Origin: Guadua angustifolia
Lineage: Eukaryota; Streptophyta; Magnoliopsida; Poales; Poaceae
Assembly (NCBI GenBank): GCA_036346375.1
Contig: CM070500.1
Coordinates: 67,336,525 to 67,400,524 of the forward strand
DNA length: 64,000 bases
Reading direction: 5' to 3'
Part shown: positions 54,992 to 64,000 of the stretch, in pieces
Numbering within the stretch: the first letter of the stretch is position 1
Layout of the letters: each line of letters begins with the position of its first letter
Made by a program: the position numbers and the translations under genes
The notes under the pieces: generated by a model
What the model was told of the DNA's origin: nothing
Databases searched by the model: none
The model's input: only the letters and a program-made list of their open reading frames with translations

Positions 54992-57491
54992 TATAACATC
55001 CCAAGAAATTGAGAAAAATGAAATAAAGTGGTTTAGTATGCTTCTATCGCACATATGGATTTATTCTGAAATTATTTATTTTTAGGCTTTATTTTGATGT
55101 ATTTAATGTCCTTTTCACCTAAATTAATACATTCAAAAGAAAACATGAAAAATCCCAAATAACCTAACCTGGGTAATAATTTTATAAAATACTAAAATAG
55201 TTTATATGAATAAATATAAATTTTATAGAATTTTTTCATAGCATTTAAATGGCTTAAAATTCAAAAAATAGTTTGAAAAAAGCAAAATTTTGAGAATTTT
55301 CATTTGAAAACAACAATAGGGAATGAAATGAAATCAAAGAAAATGGAAACTAGATCACTGGACTATCTTATAAATTTTCTGAGAATTTTTTAGAATGACT
55401 AGACCTATTTTTTAGCTACCCTAACTACCCCACCCGAATTCAACCTTAATTTCTTAAAGCTAAAGTATGCTGGTGAGCTGCTCGATGAAATGTCACAGCG
55501 CTATCACTCTCAATGGGCCACACCGGCTAGAGGGGCCACTGGCCAGCCTCTCCTTCCCTCTTCTCCCTTCTCCACTCTGCTCGATGCTGCTGTGACACGC
55601 TCTTTCCTTGCCACGCCGCACCACGGTAGAAAAATTGCGCCGCATTGCCTCGCCCCACCGAGCTTCACTGACTCCGTCACCCATCTCGCTCACCTACTCT
55701 GCTACACTAAAGGCTATTTGGCTCACTCACCTGCCGCCTCAGCTCTACCTCTTGCCTTCGCCTCGAGCTTCCCATGTGCGCGGATACACCGAGGGCGTGG
55801 CAAAATCAGCGAGCATGTCTCCTAGCTGAACCTTCATGGGTGAGCTTGCCTTCTTGATTCCATGCACATGAAGCCGCTTCTTAGTCCCTCTAATTCATCC
55901 TCCCACTTGACTCCTCTGAAACCAGCATGCTACCGTCATGACCCACCTTTCTTCCCCAACACCGACAACACGGTGGTGGACCACTCCGACCGACCTCCGC
56001 AACACTGGGGTAGCCAAGGCAATGCATTTTCACCTCCTGAAGCTCTTCCCCACCTCCGTTGAGCCTCTGCATGCCTTCTTCCCCCTCCTCGTCAAGCCAT
56101 TCCACTAAGCACCGCCCCGTTCCACTGCCAGCCTCCCTCGCTACTGTTGACCAGCCCTACAGGTTCACCGTGACCCCCTCTCACTCACCGAGCTACTGAT
56201 TCACTGACTCAGCCACTGCTTTGCCATCGATGAGCTCCCCTGAGCCACGCTCTGCTTTATTGCCACTGACAGGTGGGGCCAGCCTGTCAGTCTCACGTGT
56301 GTGCACGCTCTCTCCCTGCCGCTGATAGTAGGCTTGAGCTGTCAGTCGCATGCGCTCGTCCCCTCACACGGTTGCTGATAGCGGGCCCCAGCTATCAGGT
56401 GGCATTGTTAATTTAAACATATGCTGAAAAGGGAAATGCGTATTCAGAGAAAGAAAGCGCACTTTCCATTTTCGGAAGTTTTCTATTTTCAATAAATTTT
56501 CAAACCCTAGGATATTCTAATACTTATAACTTGTGCTAGGAAACTCCCAATTTAATGAAACAATTTTTTAAATTTGTGTAAAATCATGTAGAATGTGAAT
56601 ATGTAAAAACTATTTTTAATTATAGTCACTGTGCAATAAATGAGCTCTATATATGCTTTAGGCAAAAGATTTGCTCAACACAAAATTTTCACAAACTAAT
56701 TATAAAAATGATGAAACCAATTTTACCATGCTGCCAAGGTCACAATATTTCCAAATATATAAAAATATTTGAATTTTGATATAGGTTGCATCAAATGGTT
56801 AAATAGGCCACTTTCAATACGTGCAAAAACCCAAATAATCATAACTTATGCAAATAATCTCCTATGACCTTTTTAAATGATGTTCTCTCTGTTTATGCAA
56901 AAACATTTAAGATTTAAGCACCCTCCTTTGATCATGTTGATCTCATTATTTTCTGATTTTTATGTTGTTTTATCAAACTATATATGCATACGTGTATGTT
57001 TGTATTCGACTTGCTATATTACAGTCTTGGTAGTTATTGTTGAATGCATTGCCCTTACCCTAACACTTGATTACCTATTGTAACCTTAGCTTATGATGTG
57101 GACATTACTTAGCGTCATTATGGGTAATAATTGCGAAATATCTCATGTACAAGCTTAAGCATGCTTACTTAGAATGTCTTTAAATGTTGGGACACATTTC
57201 TATCTAGACTTGAGCAATTTGTAAAGGTACGGAGCTGAGTTATGGTCTTCGTGTAATTTGATAAAAATCCAACCCAAAAACTTATGGTTTGACACGGGCG
57301 AAATACTACTTAAACTTGAGGTGTAAGGAGGGATCTTGAGCATGGATAGGGGATGATCTCGCCCAGGTCAGCTAAGGACCGAACTTGACGCTACCACCAC
57401 TCTTAGGTGCTCCCTTCACTGAGGTGTTGGGGCTAAAGCATTCTAATATAATGGTGTATGCCTTGCCATAGGGAGAGGATGCGATGGGGTG
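54992..57491 (+). repeat. Plus-oriented long LTR inserted in the RT domain, truncated by the PIF element
   Basis: Starts TATAACATCCCAAG (TGTAACATCCC with one change), exactly where the RT frame breaks off; GATAG (54987-54991) is the likely left target duplication. The order is that of the family: AT-rich start, C-rich U3 (55480-56250), CACTGACAGGTGGGG at 56271, AT-rich block with AATAATCTCC, then CCTTTGATCATGTTGATC (56933). The PIF/Harbinger element interrupts it at 57495; the remainder is not in the window. Confidence 0.65.
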
Positions 57492-57735
57492 TAAGACTGT
57501 CTCCAAGGGTTTCCCTTCCCTCATTCCTTCCCACTGAAGGATTCCCTTCGATTTTATTCCTTCACGACAAAGCACCAATGCATTCCTTTCCCCATTCCTC
57601 CTTCCCAAAAGTACCTAACTTTCCTCATCCTCTCTCATCCCAGCCAGCAATTTTATATAATGAGGGGTTCTAGTCTTCATGTTGCTCACTCAAACCCCAT
57701 TGCCAATATCAGGAACTCACCCATTGAGCGTAACC

Positions 57736-59074
57736 ATGAGTTCTTTCAATCCATTGAGTCGTGAGTACCTTTCGTCGTCAAGTGATGACGACGAGGCCCT
57801 CATTCTCATGGCTGCAGCAGCGGAGGAGGAGGAGGCGCAATCTAGAGTCCGTCGAAGGGGGTCGGTTCCAGGACATGCGGTTACTAACAGAGGTCACCGT
57901 GAAGGAGCGGCTAGGCTCTATGCTGATTACTTCGCGACTCCCCCTGTGTATGGGCACACATTGTTCAGGTGGAGGTACTAAAAACCCGAACATCTCACGA
58001 AAATGGATGATGCATAGGTCATGTCTGTTGGTCTTTGAATTTGTATGACATTGTGTTACGCAGGTTTAGGATGAGCCGATCCCTGTTCATACGCATAGCC
58101 GAAGCCGTCGAGGGCCACAACGATTGGTTCACGCAAACAAGGGATGCCACCGGGAAGCTCGGCTTGGACCCTCTGCAGAAAATGACGGTCGCTATCCGGC
58201 AGCTAGCGTACGGTGTCCCTGCTGACGGTGTGGACGAGTACCTCCGGAATGGGGAAAGTACTGCGCTCCTAGCTCTGAAGAAGTTCGTAAGGGCGGTGGT
58301 GGAGGTGTTCGTGACGATACCTCCGTTCTCCGACGCGGTGACACGCTAGACTCCTACAAGTTGGGGAGCGAGAGGTTTCCACAGGATGCTTGGTAGCATC
58401 GATTGTATGCTTGGACTTGGAGGAACGCCCTAAGGCATGGCGGGGGGCTTCACGGGGCATACCGGAAGCCTTCCATAGTCTGGGCGGTGGCCGTGCGACC
58501 TATGGATATGGCACGCCTTCTTTGGGATGCTGGTAGCGAGCGATATTAATGTGCTACATCGTTCTAATATATTTTCGAGGATAACGATGCTTCAAATCCG
58601 GAGGTCACGTACTACGTCAGCGGAAACCGGTACAACATGGGATACTACCTGCGCCGATGGGATATATCTGAGTGGGCCTCCTTCGTGAAGGCCATTGCTG
58701 CCACGATGGGAAACAAGAGGATCCACTTCTCCACAATGCAAGCCGCGGCGAGGAAGGATGTCGAGAGCTTTTGGAGTCTTTGCAAGCGGGTTTGCCATTG
58801 TACGAGGTCCCGATGCGTTCTTTGGGGATCGAGCGACACTTTGGTACATTATGATTGCATGCATCGTTTTACATAACATGATTATCGAGGGCGAGAGGGC
58901 GGTCCAGCTCGGAGGAGTCGCCGACTATATGGGTACCCGGCCGTGACAGGGACGTCACCCACAGGGTCGGTCTTGCACTGCATCGAAGCAACTCAAAGAC
59001 GGAGAGACCGCGAACTGCACCATCGGTTGCAGTCGGACCTTGTCGAACACCTCTGGGCACGCCACGGCCAGTAG
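57736..59074 (+). pseudogene. PIF/Harbinger DDE transposase, degenerate
   Basis: Exon 1 (57736-57974) starts MSSFNPLSREYLSSSSDDDE and ends VYGHTLFRWR. An 89-bp intron (GTACTA...TTACGCAG) restores the frame to RFRMSRSLFIRIAEAVEGHN in exon 2 (from 58064), then GLDPLQKMTVAIRQLAYGVP. The catalytic part is present in pieces: LGSIDCM (first Asp), ASDINVLHRSNIF (second Asp), ARKDVES (Glu region, RKDVERAFG in intact ones), IACIVLHNMIIEGER, and the end DLVEHLWARHGQ with TAG at 59072-59074. Stops (such as after DAVTR at 58349) and at least three frameshifts occur, so no active transposase is made. Confidence 0.85.
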
Positions 59075-59319
59075 TACTATCGTCTAAGCGTGATGTCGTT
59101 GCTTGTTCCTGATCGTGTTATGCACCCTTTTATATGAGCTTGTCATGTATTGTTCTGAACCCTTTTATGCGAGCTTGTGTGAGTGTGTCGTGTACGCACG
59201 TAAGGTTTAATAATAAATTCAGCGTGTCAGCTATGCTGACCTTGTGTCATGACATATCACACAGCAATTAGAGAAGTTCCATACATGAACCAACATGGAC
59301 CGAGCAAACACAACACCTC
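59075..59319. other. Spacer between the convergent PIF genes
   Basis: T-rich 3' UTR-like sequence of the transposase gene with repeated CCCTTTTAT(A/G)(T/C)GAGCTTGT (about 59126 and 59160). Nothing else recognised. Confidence 0.45.
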
Positions 59320-59485
59320 CTAACACAACATGTCATAACTTAACACAACATGTCATAACACACCATCTCATAACTTAGCACAACATGTCATAACACAACA
59401 TCTCATAACACAGCACAACATCTCATAAAACATCTCATAACTTAGCACAACATCTCATAAAACAAAGTCTCATAACACAACAGAT
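59320..59485. repeat. Degenerate microsatellite-like array (ACACAACATSTCATAAC)
   Basis: About nine units of 15-23 bp based on ACACAACAT(G/C)TCATAAC(T/A) in the space between the 3' ends of the two PIF genes. Confidence 0.8.
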
Positions 59486-59592
59486 CAGAACAAAAGGTCC
59501 ATACACAAAATATCATCATCCATGCAGATAACCATCATAATGACCAGGCTACCAAACACACACAGATAAGCAATCAATCAAGCAAGGTCGGT

Positions 59593-60649
59593 CTACAGCC
59601 TCCTCAATATCTCTTCCTGGCGCTTTCGATAATACTCACGGACCGGACTTGTCAGGTTGTTCAAATCAATGTTCATAATCCTCTCGTCCTCCGCATTCTC
59701 CATCAAGTGTACTTGTCGACGCTTTACTTCCACCATCTCGTGTTTGGCTTGGCTGATCTTGTCGAACTGCTCAGAATAGACACCCACTGAAGACGCACTG
59801 GTGGTACTGGACCTCTTCCTCGCCGCCTTGGCTGCATCCCGGCCTATGGGTCTTGTGGACTCGTCACATGAACCAACAGGGTTGAGCTGGTCGGGAATGT
59901 TGTTCGACCCCCCTAGAGCATCACCAGGAGGTCCGTCCCGCATTGTCCTTTGCCTCTTGTTGCCCATGTGCGCAGCCCACTTTGGGTGATCTGCTAGAAT
60001 CACCCAACAGTGCTGAAATGCGAAGGCCTTCCCCTCAACGTCCTGGTACATCCTCGCCGCATGGGCCATCTGTCCATGCAATTGAGAAGGACATGTGTAC
60101 AACAGTGCATTAGTATATTGTAGTTCGAAAGTCTAAAAAGTAATGAAGTGGGTACAGTGCTTACCCTGTCACGCTCGGTGGTACCACTCTGGTTCAACCC
60201 GTCAATCTTATTGACAAACCCATAGTACTTGCTGACCGACTCATTGATCAACGCCCAGTGGTTCACCATAGCCTTTGTGGAGCATTCGGTGCCATGCTTC
60301 GTGTTATGCGTCTTGAAATGTTCCATAATCCAAGTCCGATGAGGTTTGAGCTTGATTGGTCTTTGCCCACAATGGGGTCCTGGCTCACATTCAACCAAGC
60401 GCTGACTAGGACCTCATCCTCGTCAGCAGTCCATTTCGTCCTGTCGGTCTTGGACATATGTTTGTCCCCCTTCTTCCTTGAGGACGGCCTACCTCGCGGG
60501 CAATCCATGGTTGGTGCATGCCCTGTAGTATCAGCTGGTAGAGGGGGGACACTGCCATCATCATTGTTGTTCACCGCATGAAATGATGGAGAAGGCCAAC
60601 TCATCTGATCGGACTCATCCCGCATGTAGTCCGCGAAGAAAGGATCCAT
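59593..60649 (-). pseudogene. PIF/Harbinger ORF1, Myb/SANT-like with NAM-associated C-terminus
   Basis: Start MDPFFADYMRDESDQMSWPS at 60649; other start codons upstream in the frame are less likely. The SANT-like part reads DRTKWTADEDEVLVSAWLNV and SQDPIVG; a frameshift near 60330 then breaks the link to MEHFKTHNTKHGTECSTKAM and GFVNKIDGLNQSGTTERDR. A 95-bp intron (60164-60070, GTAAGC...GACAG) leads to exon 2, 60069-59593: MAHAARMYQDVEGKAFAFQH, CWVILADHPKW, then a basic/Ser-rich linker and a coiled-coil end (PVREYYRKRQEEILRRL). ORF1 proteins of this type bind DNA and partner with the transposase. Apart from the frameshift the frame is well kept, better than that of the transposase. Confidence 0.8.
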
Positions 60650-63248
60650 AACCTCTTCCCTGCTATGGTTAGAAGCAAAATAGGTCACAGTGAGGACAGT
60701 CAATGTGCTGATATTGAAGTTGAAATTACTCAAGAATGACAAAGTAATGGACCCATAACTGTTCCCAGATATGGTTAGAAACCAAAAAGTTACACTAACG
60801 GAATTCAGTGCAATGCCTCAGTGTCCTAAAGAACAAGATGAAACATAGCAGTCGACAGAACATATCTCAAAACATTGTTACAGCACCAACTCATTGTTTA
60901 TGCCAAGACTTCTATCAATAAGGATCCTTAAAGCATGCAGCGTTGAAATCATCACTAAACGGCCTACTGCCAGTCATCAGTACTTACCTCTTAACAAAGT
61001 TAAAGAACCAACTAATTCATTATGCCAACATGGGCCATCACTGAGTAGCCTTAAAGCAAGCGCAGTTCAACTACCGATCATCGGTATGTAAGGTCCTCTG
61101 CGAGTCATCGGGGCGTAAGCTCCCCTTGCCGGTCATCACTTGACAACCCGACAACTCATGAAAATACTCAAGAATGATACAACTATTGAATCTTGGGTAG
61201 GCAATCTTTGTCGAGGAAGATGCAGGTAAGTGAAGAAAACATACTTGACGCAAACATTTATACTGCAGCCTGACAAAACTAGCAGGTAATTGCACAAAAA
61301 TACTCCCCAAATTACTCCACAATCAGGGCAATGCTGTCACGAACAATCAGGTAAGTGAACAAAAACATACTTCACGCAAAGAGATGTCTTGTAGCGACAA
61401 AACATGCGAGGAAGTGAAAAAATACTCGAGAAAATACTCAAGAATCGGGGCAATCTTTATCGGAACAAGCGGTAAGTGAACAAAAACATACTTGAGGCAA
61501 AGAATGGCGGCAATGCTATCAGAACAAGCGGTAAGTGAACTTTACATGACACCACTTATCATTTCGCAGGCCAATTGTTATTAGTATTTGTTCATATCGA
61601 GCCAATTGTTATTAGTATTTGTGCATTTCGGTTGTTATGTGCCTTTGAGATATCCTTATTTCTTTGAAACATTGCGATTAAAAAGGCCAATTCGGTATGC
61701 ACGAGACGGTGAATTGAAAACTAAAATTGTCTGAGCGAGAATCGGTATGGATGACGGCATTATCATCACAATTGGCCTGATATGAAATCTGTGCTCAGGA
61801 GGACTAAAGCATTGCAGTGAACAAGGCCAATACAGACATCTGGTTTGGAATGCAAGACAACAGAAAAATCTAATCACAATAGAAAAATTGCATACATGCC
61901 CAGTTTCTCTACCGGTCAGTAAAATTACATACAGGTGGAACAGACATATATGAGGAGGGCAATTGGAATGAATACAAGGAAACTTCACAGGACAGAACAG
62001 AATGGAATGTAATCACAATACTCAAATCGCTGCAACTGTAAAGCTCATTGATAATGTTTGCACCCGCAGCCAACAAAGGTTTGTGTCATTAGTATTTAAA
62101 GGATTCCAACTGATCTTACATACAGAATAGGATGTCTGCTTAAATAGCCCACAAATTGCTTATGAGGTAACAATCAAGTGAGTACTCAGTACTTGAATAC
62201 TACACAGTGCAGTTTCTTACATTAGAACACTTCACATTTATTCAGGGAAAGAACCATTTGCTTATTAGTGCAAGAACCATTTCCATGTATGCCAGCACAC
62301 CCATGGGATGAGAAGTGCGACAATTGTAGCACTGTCATGTGCTTTACAATCTCATGTGAAGTGCTTTTTAAGATTTTTTAGCTAGACTCTGACTGCCAAT
62401 ATATATATGTAATCATTGATAGCAAACCAAGTAATTACGTACTAAAAGGATGTTAAGCTTAATGCCCTCATCACATCTGAAGCCTTGAATGGCTACAGTT
62501 AGCACCTAAAAAGTCCATGGAACCCGAACTCTTCAATTTCAGTTGCTACCTCAAAAACTTCCATATCCTAGCTAATCAACCTGAAGAACAATGTACCGCA
62601 GGTAATGAACCTGATGAACAATGAAACCCGAACTGTTCAATTTCAGTGCAATACTAGATGAACCTGCATTTCAGCCTAAAAAGCCTTGCCCCCAGACCTA
62701 TCTAATTGGCAGGAGAGCAGCGAGCAAAACCCTGCATTTCACTCATTATGACTGGAGACCTGCATTTTTGCCAAAAAAACCATGCAATTCACTGATTATG
62801 ACATGTATTGCCAAATTTCTCCAAGGGTTTCGAGAGAGCAGCGAAAAGAGAATTGAATAAGCCACAGGCTATCCATATATGCACAGCTATCCACGTATTA
62901 AACCCTAACATAGAGCTGTCAGCACCAGCACATGTAAAGCCCAAAAACTTGAAGCTAGGGTAATTGGTTGACTGCCAAGATCACATCCAAATATCAGTTC
63001 AAAACTAAACAACACATCAACTAGACTAAGAACAAGTAGTTCGATTGCATTTGAACAAACGTCACAGAACCAGACACGAAGACAATGAAAATCATAAAAA
63101 TACATTGCACATCCGAGTTCGGAGGATAGAATAGACCATCTAAATACCAAAAGTCCTTAAGACCGGACTCATTCCCCCAGCACTGAAGGTTCGACACACC
63201 AACTTTCGACATATCAGTACAAAACACTAGATTGTCGTCCAGTAAGTA
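60650..63248. other. PIF element interior or flank without recognisable gene
   Basis: No supported coding region. A repeated block is described separately at 61223-61545. CCAATTGTTATTAGTATTTGT is duplicated at about 61573 and 61601. The phrase GAACCCGAACT(C/G)TTCAATTTCAGT is duplicated at about 62520 and 62625. The upstream region of ORF1 should lie just right of 60650. Confidence 0.4.
61223..61545. repeat. Interspersed repeat CAGGTAAGTGAACAAAAACATACTT
   Basis: Four occurrences at about 61223, 61348, 61469 and 61529 (the last partial), each preceded by a (G)GGGCAAT(G)CT(T/G)T-like phrase; spacing about 125, 121 and 60 bp. The units diverge by a few bases. Confidence 0.75.
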
Positions 63249-63638
63249 CTACACGTAGCGAAGATGCCATGACCGATCGGACTCGATAGACCAGTCGCTA
63301 CCGCCACCGGACTCCGGGCTGTCTACAACTGACTTAACAAGGTCGGGGTAATCCCCGTACTGTGGTGGGTGCAGATCGGAATCATCGGCGGCGACGTCAT
63401 CCTCCTTAGTGTCCTCACTCTGACCCGGGACATCCTCGTACTGTTTGGTGTCCAACGAGATTTGAATCAAGCTATCCGCTATCGCCTCCACCTCTAGAAG
63501 CGCCCGGTTCAAGTCGTTGCAGCAAGTGCCATCGCCCTTGCTGAAGTTTTCTCCCACAACCTTTCGCAGATCCTCAGCCTTGTCCTCTATCATATCTCGC
63601 ATCTTCGAGATGACTTTGCGTAGCCTGCGTGCCTCCAT
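63249..63638 (-). CDS. Hypothetical acidic protein or exon, unrecognised
   Basis: A 129-codon frame, MEARRLRKVISKMRDMIEDK, then an amphipathic region (NDLNRALLEVEAIADSLIQI) and an acidic, Asp/Ser-rich C-terminal half (DDVAADDSDLHPPQY). It has an uninterrupted frame, balanced composition and a coiled-coil-like start, so it could be a real exon of the PIF element or of a host gene reaching beyond the window. The sequence before the ATG does not reveal further exons. I do not recognise the family. Confidence 0.35.
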   Translation of the reverse strand: MEARRLRKVISKMRDMIEDKAEDLRKVVGENFSKGDGTCCNDLNRALLEVEAIADSLIQISLDTKQYEDVPGQSEDTKEDDVAADDSDLHPPQYGDYPDLVKSVVDSPESGGGSDWSIESDRSWHLRYV

Positions 63639-64000
63639 CTAAAAAACGAGAATAACACACAACCACCATGCTTCAATCTACATGTTCATCTCACCACAAC
63701 AACACACAACCACCATGCTTCTACCATCTCATAGTTCGAAATGAGCATCCATACAATGCCATGACAAAAACAATTAAGCCGAATTGATTGTCACTACTGT
63801 TGTGTTCTAGTATTGTCACACACCAACAAAAAATACGCAAACCAGGGATGCCATGATCCGAAGCTGAAGCTACCGCCGCATGCCAACTAGAATTAACTGA
63901 TGCTAGCTGCTCTACAATTAATCAGGTGTTCTTCTACTGCTAATGTCAATAACCGAAGGTGATGAACCACAATGAACAAGAAGCAATGCGCCCAGGGATC
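63639..64000. other. Window end, nothing recognised
   Basis: Non-coding; the phrase AACACACAACCACCATGCTTC is repeated at about 63652 and 63701. It could be upstream sequence of the hypothetical minus-strand ORF. Confidence 0.4.

Larger units (their letters stand above)
57495..64000. mobile_element. PIF/Harbinger transposon, left end to beyond window
   Basis: The element contains a DDE transposase gene (plus strand) and a Myb/SANT-like ORF1 (minus strand) arranged tail to tail, the two-gene content of PIF/Harbinger elements. The left end is put at GACTGTCTCCAAGGG after TAA (57492-57494), since such elements duplicate TWA. No inverse (CCTTGGAGACAGTC) is found up to 64000, so the right end is outside the window, has been lost, or the left end is misplaced. 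Confidence 0.55.

Noticed and set aside
55490..56105. Overlapping frames of 60-111 codons on both strands
   Set aside because: They lie in the C-rich U3 part of a long gypsy LTR; similar C-rich blocks elsewhere do not keep the frames.
1..64000. A new multi-gene defence, metabolic or signalling system
   Set aside because: No cluster of co-oriented, intact, functionally linked genes is present; the window is a nested transposon landscape with one resolved host gene and one unknown one.

Overview
This is a window of plant nuclear DNA, almost certainly from a grass (Poaceae). The reasons are the mix of element families (SIRE and other Ty1/copia, Tat and chromodomain Ty3/gypsy, Tourist-type MITEs, PIF/Harbinger, CACTA), spliced genes with GT-AG introns, and the best matches being to grass proteins as I know them. 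No prokaryotic features, CRISPR array, rRNA or intact tRNA gene was seen. Recognition is by eye; no search was run.

Layout. 1-4478: the right end of a CACTA DNA transposon carrying exon-like scraps of unrelated genes (RecQ-like helicase, RNA-dependent RNA polymerase-like, myosin XI tail). It sits inside a Tat-lineage gypsy element (4482-11798: decayed RT/RNase H/integrase, a 511-bp tandem dimer in the 3' UTR, an antisense accessory gene with its own TATA box and intron, and a 1.37-kb LTR with a GC-rich minisatellite). That element abuts a SIRE copia element (11799-15784) which has lost its pol gene. 15785-20795: older copia remnants, a Tourist-like MITE and a 152-bp tandem repeat. 20780-25400: a decayed DNA transposon with GTCGCC-type subterminal repeats.

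Gene island, 25.5-35 kb. A gene for an unknown small membrane protein (CDS 27217-27759, with a LINE in its probable 5' intron); a complete three-exon gene on the minus strand for the mitochondrial ribosomal protein mS41 (31316-33491); and a truncated, frameshifted ABCC-transporter fragment (33930-34873). Several MITEs with clean target-site duplications lie around them.

35.5-57.5 kb: nested LTR debris, mainly long LTRs of a Tekay/Del-like chromodomain gypsy family. Two nested solo LTRs carry exact 5-bp target duplications (GTCAT for the outer, GGAAA for the inner). A minus-strand chromodomain polyprotein (54990 down to 48394) is split by a SIRE-type solo LTR, which itself holds another LTR and a hAT-type element. 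57495-64000: a PIF/Harbinger transposon with a decayed DDE transposase (plus strand) facing a Myb/SANT-type ORF1 (minus strand); its right end lies beyond the window.

Apart from the mS41 gene and the unknown membrane-protein gene, nearly all sequence is transposon-derived. I found no convincing new multi-gene system. The most interesting items are the gene-fragment cargo of the CACTA element, the antisense gene of the Tat element, and the datable nested insertions.
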